Shown here one piece after another: positions 46,374-58,394 of a stretch of 64,000 nt of DNA. Position 1 is the first letter of the stretch. Each line of letters starts with the position of its first letter. The notes under the pieces were generated by a model. The model was given only the letters and a program-made list of their open reading frames with translations. It had not been told where the DNA came from and made no database searches. Source of the stretch: Galeopsis tetrahit (lineage: Eukaryota > Streptophyta > Magnoliopsida > Lamiales > Lamiaceae). Made by a program: the position numbers and the translations under genes. The stretch spans positions 77,568,670 through 77,632,669 of the forward strand of contig OY776128.1 of the NCBI GenBank assembly GCA_963675135.1, read 5' to 3'.

Positions 46374-49300
46374 ATGGCGTCGACAACTGCCTTCACTTCT
46401 CAATTTCATAAATCCATGCCCACTTCCACCTTCTTATGTAATCTCTCTTATTCTTCAATATGCTTTCTTTTAACTACGCAGTTGTTTTAGTAGAAACGTT
46501 TATTTCTCCCAATTTTGGCCTTTTTTTTGGGTCTGGATTTATAAGAATTAGTTGTTGTTCCATTGAAATCTTGTTATGTGATTTTGGTTGTCTCCTAATT
46601 TTTTGGATTATAGATGGTACGGTAATTGGTTTATCAATTAATCTTGTGGTGGTTAATTGCTTTCTTTTTTGTGGCTATTTAGATATCGATGCTTATGCTT
46701 GTTGGAAAGTTCATGGAAGTTCATATTCTAGAAATGTGATTTCACTTTTCTGTTTTCTTGCTTTAGCGTACAAATTACCACATTCATGAACTGGAAGTAT
46801 GTGCCAACTCATCATGGATAGTTTTTTTTTGGGTGGTTTTCATTCATCAGACAATTATGTCTTCGAATTAAGAGTGCTCGAATACGACTAGACAAGTATA
46901 AAGAGTACTATTTGGTCGAAACATTACAATGTTTGGTATTGCAGAGTCTTGGCTTTGAAGTTGGTTCATGAAAAATTCAGTTGTTGGATAGAATCAGTCT
47001 TTGGATAGAATCTTAGCTATTGAATCAATGAACCTAAAAGATAAAGAAATTACAACAGTTGCTGGTGATGTGAACAGTTTTTTTTGAACGTGTTTCTAAC
47101 CTAATTACCTAAAAGATTCCCATGCCGATTCACTTCATTTATTTGTTTAGCAAGTTTAGTCATCTTCCTATATTATGCATTGCACATAGTGAATTGTTTT
47201 TGCTCTCTGAACTCCATTGCGAGTGATCTCTTCTGCCATTATCTTACGTGTATTAGCATTTCCAGTGCTTATGTTTTCACCTGTTCTTCTTCAGGCAGAT
47301 TAAACACCACCACAGGCCCAGCTTTCATCTGTGTTTCATCTCCTTCTAGTCATCAGAGAAAACAGAGAACCCTTCAAATTTGCGGCCTATTTGGTGGAAA
47401 GAAAGACAATGGTGAAGTGAGCAATGATAATAACTCAAAGGCAAGTGATCCACATTGCCACTGTGGAATTGTCATAACAAGAATTCTTATCAAACCTTAT
47501 TATTTAGAAAACACTTCTTTTAATACAATTATATTCACTCTGCCTTAAATGCATTTTTTTCCTTATTTGTTTCATCCATGGTACGTGATAATCATCCGCC
47601 TATCAAATTTTCTGTTAATTAGCAAGTCAGGAACTCCAGCATGATAGTCATCTATTGCACTTTGTGGTGTACCTAGGTTCTGTTAGATAATATAAAACTT
47701 ATATAATAAAGTTTCTGTTGGACATTTTTAGTTTCAAAATAACTTACCCAGTGCGTATGTAATTCTGAACATTACAAGAAAAAAAAAAAGAGTTATTGTT
47801 CAGTTTCTCATTCAGTTTATTGACATCCTACAATATGAATATCTTTGTCACTTGTGCATTCATGATGTGGATACTTGTGTAACTTGGTGCAGCAGATGTT
47901 ATATGTTTATTGAGCACGCTAAATAAAAAAGAGAAAATATTTTTCTGTAAGCTTGAACATCACCTTATCTGTTGATTTCTAGTTCCTGTCCTATTCAAAA
48001 TAGTTAACACACAAGGATCAGGAATGCAAATTGAACCTTCAGATGACGTTATGTTTAATTAATTTGTAATCATGTAAAGCAGCAGTACAGTTGAATTTCC
48101 ACCCTTTTTAACTACAAAATGCGATTCTATTTCTCCACTGATAACTGCTGTGATGTTGGGTTTATTTTGAAGATTAGGCGGGAATGCTGGGAGGAATGCA
48201 AAATTTATTCGAGACAGTAAAGAAGGCACAAATGGTTGTTCAGGTTGAGGCAGTGAAAGTGCAAAAAGAACTAGCTGTGTTAGTTTTTGTTGACTAAAGC
48301 CTTTTCTATCTTTCAAGTTATCTTCTGAATATCTCGTACCCATTTCACCTATTTTGTTCTGGCTTCCTTCTACAGCGCAGAGTTTGATGGTTACTGTGAA
48401 GGAGAACTTGTAAAGGTATCAAGCAGATACCTTTTATTTTAGTAAAGTATCAGTTTTTTGGCAGCATGTACACTTCAATCACATAGGCAAATTAGTTAAT
48501 GGAGGGCAGAAGAAAGTTACTATCATTTTTGAAGAAGTATGTTCTTTTTTCATATATTTCTGTTCAACTTTAATGGTATGTTACTTCTTTAATAAGTCAC
48601 ATTGGAAGTCCCTACCGTTCTTAAAAGTTCTATAGCATAGTCCCTATGCTAGTATGTTTTCAGATTTTCTCATGGCCTTAGTATGGTCCATTGCTTAATG
48701 ATATTAATAATGATTAAAGAACTACTGTCCACAAGTCTTAAGAGTAATGAGTTTAAATATTTGATGACAAGCTATATAATACTGGCATGTTCTCTTTCAT
48801 AATTTGGTGGATTTAATACCAAGTCATGTTTTTTCAGGTCACTCTATCTGGGAATCAACAACCTATACGTACTGAAATTACTGAGGCTGCAATGGAGTTA
48901 GGACCAGAAGTGAGTATCTCGTCTCAAATATCCGTGAAATTAAACCTTCATGGTTTTACTCATAGCCACATGCTGCCATCATATATCATGTTCTGAAATC
49001 TGATAATTATTGCATTTTTTATATTTAGTTAACTATCCGATAATTTACTGCATAGTGAAACAATTAAATCTTTTCATAACAAAGTTAAGGTGGTTTTTCT
49101 TCACGAGATCACAATAATGGCTCGCCAGCTGTATTGCCACTCCATGTTTATTCATTCTAATATAATTGACTTCTCATGTGAACAGAAGATGGAATAAAAC
49201 TACTGTGTCATAGAGAACATATTTTAACCTTTGGCTCATATGTTTTCATGCTCTTTGAGAGGTGTACCTTGAGTAATTGCAAAATGCAGTGTGCTCATAA

Positions 49301-49689
49301 ACTGTCTTGGTCAGGGCAATCCCTAATTTTCTAGTAAAAGATTGATTGATTTATTCTTTTCTACACTTGCAAATTCCAATTGGATCCTTTAAACTTCATT
49401 TATGTGCTGATGTCCACCCGCGTTGCCAAATTTGCTTCTGTAAAGTAGTATGGTTTCTTGTTTGAACAGAAACTCTCAGTTTTGATCAACGAGGCGTACA
49501 AAGATGCACATCAGAAGAGCGTCCTTGTAAGATTGTTTGTCGTATCAATTAAATTAGGTAGTTTTTCATTGTTAATTATTCGAGTGTTAATATTAATACT
49601 TGATGTTTCAGGCAATGAAGGAAAGAATGAATGATCTTGCTCAGAGTTTAGGAATGCCTCCAGGCATGAGCAACGGGTTCAATCAATGA
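46374..49689 (+). CDS. YbaB/EbfC-family nucleoid-associated DNA-binding protein, plastid-targeted
   Basis: Seven exons: 46374-46437, 47295-47440, 48178-48278, 48376-48415, 48838-48909, 49470-49526 and 49612-49689, giving 185 aa. The N-terminal 60 or so residues are Ser/Thr-rich with few acidic residues, typical of a chloroplast transit peptide. The YbaB core follows (MLGGMQNLFETVKKAQMVV, AEFDGYCEGELVKVTLSGNQ, LGPEKLSVLINEAYKDAHQKSV, MKERMNDLAQSLGMPPGM). Bacterial relatives are dimers that coat DNA; plant ones act in the chloroplast. Exon 2 ends AAAG|GCAAGT: only a GC donor keeps the frame, since the nearby GT donor leads to a stop. All other introns are GT-AG. It is convergent with the CPSF73 gene. 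Confidence 0.9.
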
Positions 49690-50706
49690 CTTGTTTGTGC
49701 ACTACCAATAACAAATGCATCTACATTAACTTCGCCTTAATTTTTCATCCAGGATGATGTAAATGACTTGCTCTCTTGTGCTAAGTTTCGAGGCTAATTG
49801 GAATGGAAAGTGCTTACTCTGTGAAATTTAGCACTCATAATAATACACCCAGTAACATAACAATGGCGGCAGAAACTTAAACAATCGGTTAGGTATAGGT
49901 ACAGGTAGAGGAGGAGGCTACTAATCAAATCATGCTATCGTGTTGACACAAAACATGAACACAATAAGGATGCATTCGTGTTCACACAACACAAACACAA
50001 TGATTTTTGTTTTCGTCTTGACAATGCATTCGTGTTCACACAACACAAACACAATGATTTTTGTTTTCGTCTTGACATGAAATGATATTTTTTTCATATC
50101 AATGCAAGATGACACGATAATAACACACAACACAATAAAAAAGTAAATAAATTTAAAATTGTATTTGTGTTTATAAAAAAATAAAAAAAATTATTTAAAT
50201 ATAAAAAATATAGTGTCACCATTGTTATTAGTGGATACGTGCTATACAGATTGTTAGCGAGTTTTTTTATTGTGGTTAAGGGATTAACACAAACACAATA
50301 CTGTACAACTTTTTCATTAGTTATTGTATCGACATGATAACCATATGAATGCAAAGATAAAAGCCAAATCAGCAATTTTCTCATGTTTTTTCGTATCGTG
50401 TTCAAAATTACCTTTCTCCGTTTCTTTGCAGTTTGTAACCCTGCCTCTGTGTATAGGGAGTGAATGCTCAAGAGATTTGGTCAACTATAATGCCTAAAAC
50501 CATGTGATTCAATCACCGGCGTCCCTCACGGTATCCAACTATCCATGCCACAAGATTTGAATAAATCCTAATAAATCATCAATATCAAAAGTTTCAACCT
50601 CAAAAAAAAAAAAGAAAAACTACGTAGATGATTTGAAAACAAGCAGCCTCCCAGGCTAAATTTGTTCGTTATACAAACGATGATTCATGAAAAACGGTAC
50701 AACAGA
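49690..50706. other. Spacer between convergent YbaB and CPSF73-I genes
   Basis: Shared 3' region. It contains the 54-bp tandem duplication at 49971-50078 and otherwise AT-rich sequence with ACACAACACAA motifs. No gene seen. Confidence 0.6.
49971..50078. repeat. 54-bp tandem duplication
   Basis: Two identical adjacent units starting TGCATTCGTGTTCACACAAC at 49971 and 50025. Confidence 0.9.
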
Positions 50707-53700
50707 CTATCCATTAAGCGGTATGGGCTTTACAGCACTTGTGATTCTTCTAAAGGCTGTCCTAACTCGTTCTTTAAGCCCTTCATTCTCACATTCTACT
50801 TCACCACTTTGTTTATCCAGAAGTGCCTTATCTCCATCCACGCTAATTGCTAGCCTCCCCTCCTCGTATTTCACATCACCAAACAGAGAGACGAGAAGCG
50901 CGTGCAAAATTTTATCCACTTTCTTGGTTTCTTCTTCCTCATTTGCTTCGTCTCCAGATTCAACCACGAGCTTAGGCAGATCTCGAGTAGCATTCAAAAT
51001 GAGCGCCACAACAGAGTCGGAGACCATATCGCTGATTGGATCTGCTGCCCAATGCAACGAGACGTGATTCTCCGACTCCTGTTTAACCGTAACCTTTTCC
51101 TGAACCTTCAAAACGGGAAGCCCTGATTCCTCATCGTCTTCCACACTTTGGTAAATTTGCTTAAGCCTGTGTTTGATAACAGCAAAAGCACCAGAATATG
51201 GAATTGTAATCCTCTGAATAACATTACCTGTTGAAAGCTGAGAGAAGATGTGGAGATCCTCAGGAGCTATTAGCTGATACGTAAAGCCTTTTTTAACAAG
51301 CAAACCGCTCACGGTTTGACCTACTGAAGGTGTCTTCTCTGCCAGCTTTCCAATAGCTTTCGCTGTTTTCTGGGAGTTGAAATGCATTTCTACAGACTGA
51401 CAGTTTTTCGGGGTGATGATTTTGGTGTTCCCATCAGCAAATACCGAAAGAAGCTTTTGTTTGAGCCTTCCCATCTCGTTTGCTTCACCGTGCACCAATA
51501 TGATATTGGGCGGCATAAGCTCTTGTAGAAACGTGCTTGTTTGATTATAATCAGCGTGAGCTGAGAACGAAACGTAGTGGACTTTCATGTTCAGCGGAGC
51601 AGTTAAGCCACTTGCAAGTGTGACTTCCTTCGGTTCGTTAATAATGGTCTTGGCTAGTGTCCCTTCGACAACGTACCCAGGTAAGACACACGCGTTTTTC
51701 TTGTCCATACACCATTTGTCGAACAGCTGTCTTGATAACCCACTCTGGAGCCCACCAGGGCTCGCCATCACCACAGCGGGACCCACATCACGAAACTCAT
51801 CGAGACTTTTCAAGGGAGAGATGTGTTTGAAGTCAAAGGGATTCTTGGTGGCGAATTGATTCCGAATCCTCTCATTCATAGAATTGATGTATGTCTGGTA
51901 GACCGCCATACACCTTTTGGCAAGTGGAGACGCATAATATATGGGGACATTGTGCAGTTCGGGATGGCTGGACCAAAATTCGTCTAGTATCAGTAGTAAT
52001 TCTTGGGCCCGACCAAGGGCGAAAGCAGGAATCAACACACGTCCACCTTGAGATACGGTGTTATAAATGACATCTGTGAACTGCTTCTCCCGTGAGTTGC
52101 GTGGTTGGTGGTTTTGAACACCATAAGTTGATTCAATAATGCAAACATCAGGGGAGAATTGAGGTAGTTCAGCAGCACGAAGATGTCTGTCTTCTTCACG
52201 GGAATAATCTCCCGTGTAGAGTACACGTACACCAGCTATGTCGACCATAAACATGGCAGCACCGAGCACATGACCAGCAGTATAACACCAGAAGCGAATC
52301 CCATTGACCTCTAGAGTCTGATGGAAGTCAATAACCTGCAGGATAAAGAAATTTATAAACCAAAATATACATTGTAATTAACAATTTTATAAAATGGTTT
52401 TCAACATAACTTGAAAATATCTCCAAACAATCTATAGAAAGAACAACCACAATAATGAAAATATGCCAAATGAATCAAGGAAGGGTTGTCTTCTTGAGAA
52501 CATAGCATAGAAAAGATAACCCACAAAGGTTTTACCATCATAAAAATTTGGGAGCTAAATTTATTTCTTGCGAGTTATGTTGATGTCGTAAAATCAAGAT
52601 GAACAGAATTAGTTTCAAGCCTAAGATGAAAATGCAAAATAAGGGCAAACAACAAAATGAGTCTATATAAACAAACCTCAATTTTTTCCATGGACTTATT
52701 GATGTGTTCTTCATCAAATAACATATCTTCAACTGAGACCTTGCTAACTTTCACGTAATCTGACAACAGCAACTTGTAAATGGCCTTAGTAGCATGAGTC
52801 ATAAAAACGCGCCCTTTAAATTTTGTCTGAGACACAAAAAAGCAGGGGTGAGCCCAACAAAGCAGATCTAGAAAATTATACCTTATCGAAAGCTAATGAT
52901 TAAACCAACCTTTTCCAGAAAATATGGAAGTGAAGCAGCATGGTCCAAGTGAAAGCTGCATACAATAAAGCCCCATAAGTGCAATTAGTGGACGAAAGAT
53001 AGCAAAAACTAGAATCAAAGACTGATAAACAATCAAGTGAAGAAAGGCGAAGATGTCTGAAGATATGAGTGCATCCAGATAGTTGGGTTTCATTCAGAAG
53101 GAGAAATTTATTTTCAATAGAAGGAACATGGGGGAAAAAAAACTAAGCAGCATTACTGGTGAAAATTGATAGTAAAAATTAAGAACTTAAAAGCACAGTA
53201 CTTCATGGACTAAATATGTGGCCTGTTAGTTTCTTCTATGAATAAATTCTTAACACTATTGAAGTGTGGAAAAGGATACCAAGCTTAATTTTAAACTCAG
53301 TGCAGGATAAATAGCATCATAGCCTCAATCCAACGTAGCTCAAGATCAAGCTGCATTTCATATCCAAACTGTAATCTCTTGGAATCCATCTATGTGGATC
53401 AGCATTCTAACTTTTCTATGTAAACATTCAATCAATCCCCGTACAAAAATATTTGTATTTTGTCTCAAGGCTGCAACACATAAGTGATCAGTTCCATATC
53501 AACCCCCTCCTAATTTTAACTGAAAAAACTCACAGCCTAGTAATATTAATTACCCTTTTCAATGCATACAGAAAACAACCTAATTTATCTAATCCAAGTT
53601 ATAGGACAGTACAGAATTTCAGCTGGTAATTGAAAAGTGCAGGGACATAAATTAAAATTACATTAATAAACACTAACAAATGGAGTGAAAACCACAACAA

Positions 53701-54070
53701 TCAATCTAACAATAACAAACGTACTGAGTAATGAGAAGGACATCAACAGCTTCAGGGTCAATTTCATCGAAGTAAGGCAAAGCAGACATGCCGGAGAAAC
53801 CCGGATGAATGCCGCAGTCAAACTACGCAGGGAAATTGAAAAGAGGCAGTTAATTGCAGAATCCAATTGCGGAAATTCACTAGTATGTTCGACATAATTT
53901 AAAAGAATTGGTACCAAAACAGTTTTGCCCTTGTAAGTCATGTGAACACAGGAACGGCCGACTTCGTTGCCGGCGCCGAGGGGTGTTATAATAAGCTCAT
54001 CCCCTTCTTCAGTCGAAGCCATTTTCCTACTGCTGTTACTTCTCTTTAAGGTGTTAATTGAAGCCGCCAT
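50707..54070 (-). CDS. CPSF73-I: Cleavage and polyadenylation specificity factor subunit 3-I (CPSF73-I)
   Basis: Five exons: 54070-53915, 53822-53725, 52955-52910, 52826-52677 and 52335-50707, in phase, giving 692 aa, the size of plant CPSF73-I. It is the endonuclease that cuts pre-mRNA at the poly(A) site, in the nucleus. Metallo-beta-lactamase motifs: THFHLDHAA (HxHxDH, split across a splice), DCGIHPGFSG, and TAGHVLGAAMF. The beta-CASP domain spans about residues 240-390 (IPAFALGRAQELL, SPGGLQSGLS). Further metal or RNA-site motifs are SFSAHADY and ILVHGEANEM. The C-terminal CPSF73-100 region continues to AVKPIPLNG. I chose the ATG at 54070 because the longer frame upstream lacks an ATG. 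A second in-frame Met (MASTEEGDELI) lies 16 codons later and could also serve. Confidence 0.96.
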
Positions 54071-54356
54071 ATTCACAGTTGTCCGATTCAAATACCAAAT
54101 TACGGTTACGGTTTATGTATCCTGCAAAATCAGAAACCAGACATTCACCGTTAGAAACAAAACGAGAAGAACCCTAAAACATTGCATTACCAGCGGAATG
54201 TCAATACTTTGTACGCACGGCAGCTTCAATAACCCCTACGATTCCCCTCTTTTGGCGTTCGAATCGTATGTGCCCTACTCCAGCAACTGCAGTTGCTTCT
54301 ATAAGTCGACTGTGCGAGAAGAACGGGGGATTTAAAAAAAATGCCTAGTCAAAGTA
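54071..54356. promoter_or_regulatory. 5' flank of the CPSF73-I gene
   Basis: Leader and proximal promoter on the minus strand; moderate GC and no clear TATA box, as often seen for housekeeping genes. Confidence 0.4.
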
Positions 54357-55069
54357 CTCCCTCTCACTAGATAATCTGCATAGTTTGTTGTTTAAGAAAA
54401 GTGATTTTAATGGTGAATGATGTAAAATAAATGAGGGATATTTTAGGTAATTTGATAATGGGTAAAGTGAATTTGATTATGTGGATGTTTGGAAACACTA
54501 GAAATTGCTTAAAAGTATTTTTTTTTTCAAATATAATCACTTTTGGAGTGTTTGGAAACACAACCAAGTGATTAAGTTAATTTGTTAAAAGTGATTTTGG
54601 TGAAGCACCCCTCCACCTACTTCTAACAGCTTCTATGTGCTTCTCATCATTATAATAATCAATTTTACAATTTTGCCCTCGCGATTTAAATAATACTGTA
54701 TTTCATATTTACACATTACATATCTAAATGTAATGAGGGTGTTTTTTTGTAAATTTATAAAAAAAAGTGATTGGTTTTGTAAACACCACAATATATACAC
54801 AATTGATTTAAAGTGCTTAATTTTAAAACACTCTCAACTTTCTATTTTATTGCAAAAAATAATTTTAATCACTTCCAAGCAATCATTGTGGCTTGCAAAC
54901 ACACCCTATGTGTGTGAAATGTATGAAAAAAAAGGAGTGACAAATTTGAAAATAAAATGATGTTGTGAGGTTATTAATTTTATGGGGTATTTTTATATTA
55001 AGAGTGTGGAAGTATTTTGATTTTGGAACGTCAAGTGTGCAAGTAATCACGGGACAGATGGAGATGGAG
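54357..55069. mobile_element. Stowaway-type MITE split by a second MITE
   Basis: CTCCCTCTCACTAGATAATCTGCATAG and the complement of CTTGCACACTTG...-side GGGACAGATGGAGATGGAG give imperfect TIRs with TA on each side. The two arms total about 290 bp once the insertion at about 54483-54906 is removed. Confidence 0.6.
54483..54906. mobile_element. hAT-like MITE nested in the Stowaway element
   Basis: The left end GGATGTTTGGAAACAC and the complement of the right end GGGTGTGTTTGCAAGCC are inverted repeats. TATGTG occurs next to both ends as a possible target duplication. Internal AGTGATTTT/AAAATCACTT motifs occur on both strands. Superfamily assignment (hAT) is by TIR look only. Confidence 0.5.
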
Positions 55070-55249
55070 TATCATTTATAAAAAAATGGTCTTACTTATA
55101 CAAAATGTACAAAAATAGTCTTTTTCATTTAAATGATTTAAAAAAATGTTTAATACCTTCTCACCCAAATGTTCTCTATATAAACAACCACAACAGTACG
55201 CATCTATGGTTATTCTTCATTATTTACATTCAAATTCTTTAAAGTTTGG

Positions 55250-55525
55250 ATACTATTATTTTCTTCAATTTAAAATATATGTCATTTTAAGACTTATGCA
55301 CATATACTAAGAAAATTAAAAACTTCTTTCTATATCCTTAATTAATTGCTATATAATTCTACAATATACAATAAAAATTATTACTATCTAAGTTATTATT
55401 AATTATTTTGAGCGTAATTTAGGAAAATGTGTAATTAATTTGTATTGAAAAATGCAAAAAGTCATATAATTTGTAAAGAAAATGAAATGTCAAAATGTCA
55501 TATATTATGAATAGAGGGTAGTATA
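55250..55525. mobile_element. Possible degenerate Stowaway-like element
   Basis: AATTTAAAATATATGTCATTTTAAG and the inverted CAAAATGTCATATATTATGAATAGAGGG suggest decayed arms. Weak. Confidence 0.3.
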
Positions 55526-55736
55526 TTTTTCTTGTTTGATTTTGTTGGTATTCTGGTGAATTGAATATGCAATTTTTTTAGGGTTTACACCCAAATTTTC
55601 ATATGGATTGTTTAGGGTTGTTTATTGTTGTTGTTTATGTTTTTTTTATAATTGTTTATTGTTTATGATGGTTGTTGGTATTTTAATGAACTTTTCTTGT
55701 TATAGAGTTTACAAGGAGATATTTTTCATTTTATAT

Positions 55737-56260
55737 GTGATAATTGTTGTTTAGTTTTAAACAACTGACAATCTCATACTAAAAACCTCGTTGTTTATCA
55801 TTAAAAATATATTATTTTGTACCATTTTAAGGATTTAAATGTCGAAATTGAAGTTTCCCCACTTAAAAAATAATTAATTCATGTTTCATTTCATTTTATG
55901 TGTGATCAACAATATTGTTTAGTTTTAAATTTCTCGATTGTTTAAACAATATTGTTGTTTATCATTAAAAATACATTATGTGTACAATTTTGACGACTTA
56001 AGTGTCAAAATTGAAGCCTCTCCACTTAAAAATATGTAATTCTTGTTTCATGTCATATTATGGGATCATTGGTGTTGTTTAGTTTTAAACAACTCAATTA
56101 TTTAAACAATCTTATATTAAACAACCTCGTATTAAACAAACTCACTGCTTATCATTAAAAATATGTTATCAGCATCATTTTAAATATCAAAGTGTCAAAA
56201 TTGAACTTTCTCCACTTAAAATTAAGTAATTCACATTTCGTTTCATCTTATTTGTGACCA
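55737..56260. repeat. Tandem array of three 160-190 bp units
   Basis: Units start near 55737, 55902 and 56061, and a fourth start occurs at about 56253. Each has GTTGTTTAGTTTTAAACAA-type palindromic sequence, then TCATTAAAAATA, TTTTGACGACTTAAGTGTC-like sequence and CCACTTAAAA. The last unit runs straight into the telomere-like minisatellite. Confidence 0.8.
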
Positions 56261-57385
56261 ACATAGTTGTTTAAGGATTTTTCAAAGTTGTTTAGAGTTG
56301 ATTAATATCCGGTTGTTCAGAGTTGTTTAAAGTTGTGTAAATATGTTTAGGGTTGTTTAAACTTGTGTATAGTTGATTGTTTTGTCTAGAGTTGTTTATG
56401 GTTGTTTAAAGTTGTGTAGAGTTGTTTATGATTGATTAATATCCAGTTGTTTAGGGTTGTTTAAAGTTGTTTAGGGTTGCTTACAGTTGTTTAGGGTTGT
56501 TTAAAGTTGTTTAGGTTGATTACTATCCGATTGTTTAAGGTTGTTTATGGTTGTTTAGAGTTGTGTAGAGTTTATTAATATCCGGTTGTTTAGGGTTGTT
56601 CAGAGTTGTTTAGGGTTGTTTAAAGTTGTGTAGAGTTGTTTAGGTTGATTACTATCGATTGTTTAAGGTTGTATAGAGTTGTGTATAGTTGATTGTTTAG
56701 GGTTTTTTTTAAAGTTGTTTAGAGTTAATTAATATCCGGTTGTTTAGAGTTGTTTAAAGTTGTGTAAAGATGTTTAGGGTTGTTTAAAGTTGTGTAGAGT
56801 TGATTGTTTAGGGTTGTTCAGAGTTGTTTATGGTTGTTCATAGTTGTTTATGGTTGTATAGAGTTGTGTATAGTTGATTGTTTAGGGTTTTTTTTTAAAG
56901 TTCTTTAGAGTTAATTAATATCCGGTTGTTTAGAGTTGTGTAAAGATGTTTATGGTTGTTTAAAGTTGTGTATAGTTGATTGTTTAGGGTTGTTCAAAGT
57001 TGTTTATGGTTGTTTAAAGTTGGGTAGAGTTGTTTATGATTGATTAATATCCAGTTGCTTATAGAGTTAGAGTTGTGTAGAGTTGTTTAGGTTGGTTACT
57101 ATCCGATTGTTTAATGTTGTTTATAGCTGTTTATGATTGTTTAGAGTTGTGTAGAGTTGGTTAATATCCGGTTGTTTAGGGTTGTTCCAGAGTTGTTTAC
57201 TTGTTTAGGGTTGTTTACAGTTGTGTAGAGTTGATTAATATCCGATTGATTAGAGTTGTTTAAAGTTTATTAATATCCGATTGTTTACGATTGTTTAATA
57301 TTCGATTGTTTAGGGTTGTTTAGATTAAGTTGTTTAGGATTGTGTGAAGTTGATTAATATCTAGTTGTTTAGAGTTGTTTAAAAA
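56261..57385 (+). repeat. Telomere-like minisatellite, about 1.1 kb, 10-bp base unit with higher-order structure
   Basis: The base unit is TTGTTTAGGG with variants TTGTTTAAAG, TTGTGTAGAG and TTGATTAATA. They are arranged into longer blocks that end in ATATCCGGTTG or ATCCGATTG. Each perfect base unit contains the plant telomere heptamer TTTAGGG. The G-rich strand is always on the plus strand. No ORF. Confidence 0.9.
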
Positions 57386-58136
57386 AGCTACAATTAAAAC
57401 ATGCTAAAATATATTTTATATAAACAAAACTAAAATGTTAGTAGAAACTATAAGTAAAACTAGTTCAAAAGATCAAACATGATTTCTTAACACAAAATCA
57501 ATATGAAGAAATATAAACTATTACAATTCCAACATTATAGTAGAAGAAAATATATAACAAATTAATCCTTATTTAAAAACTTAATGTTGAAAATATAATA
57601 AAAATAAAAACACATTTGAGGACTTGAATTTGCAGAGCTTCACTAAGAATTTAGAAGCACTGTGCAAATTCTTTTTTTTGTTCGAAAAACAACGTTTTTT
57701 CCTTTACTCGTTTGGAGAGGAGGAGCGCTTTTTCCCCTCGTAACCTCTTCCGTTCAATAACCTGAATGAGCGATTTTCCCTTTCTTTAAACCTCTCAAAT
57801 CCTTTCAAGCACCATTGAAATTTTGATTTTAAAAGAAGAAGAAGACGAAGTGAATCTGAATAAGAAAAGAGACGCAATTTTTTTACATTTTTAAGAGTGG
57901 TCTTTTTCCCAACGTCTGCTCTTAGGTTGATTTCTCCTTTCTTCTTATCACTGAAGTTTTGATTTTGAGAAGAAGACGAAGAAAAGATTCTTGGTTTGTT
58001 TAGGGTGTGAAAGAGACGTTTTTTTTTCTTTTAAAATTAATTTTATTAAAAGAAAATTTTGGTCAAAAGTGGAGAGGACTAAAGTTAAATGTGGATCGGG
58101 TTATCTGGCCATATCTGATAAATCTCACCGAGAAGA
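57386..58136. other. Spacer between minisatellite and tRNA-tail array
   Basis: AT-rich, no gene. A diverged duplication with TTTTGATTTT(A/G)A(A/G)AAGAAGA(A/C)GAAG occurs at about 57821-57850 and 57955-57985. Confidence 0.5.
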
Positions 58137-58394
58137 ACAATGGTGCAAAAACCGTTAAGTGAAAAAAATTAAAAAAAAATTAATTTCGACCACAGTGGGA
58201 GTCGAACAATGATGCAAAAACCATTAAGTGAAAAAATTTTAAAAAAAAAAAATTTCGACCACAGTGGGAGTCGAACAATGGTGCAAAAACCATTAAGTGA
58301 AAAAAATGGAAAAAAAAAAAAATTTCGACCACAGTGGGAGTCGAACAATGGTGCAAAAACCATTAAGTGAAAAAAAATTAAAAAAAGTTAATTT
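58137..58394 (-). repeat. Three tandem copies of the tRNA-Arg 3' end plus spacer
   Basis: Units of 69-70 bp begin at 58187, 58256 and 58326, continuing in step with the true tRNA at 58395. Each carries CGACCACAGTGGGAGTCGAAC, i.e. on the minus strand the T-arm, the B-box-like GTTCGACTCCC and the 3' acceptor strand of the tRNA. A spacer AATGGTGCAAAAACCATTAAG and a long A run (T run on the transcribed strand) follow. The anticodon half and 5' end are missing from every copy. Confidence 0.92.

Noticed and set aside
58169..58363. 64-codon repetitive ORF next to the tRNA gene
   Set aside because: Its internal peptide repeat comes from the 69-70 bp tRNA-tail array; not a protein gene.
58137..58394. 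CRISPR-like array because of regular 69-70 bp direct repeats
   Set aside because: The spacers are the same in each unit, the repeats are tRNA 3' ends, and the genome is a plant.
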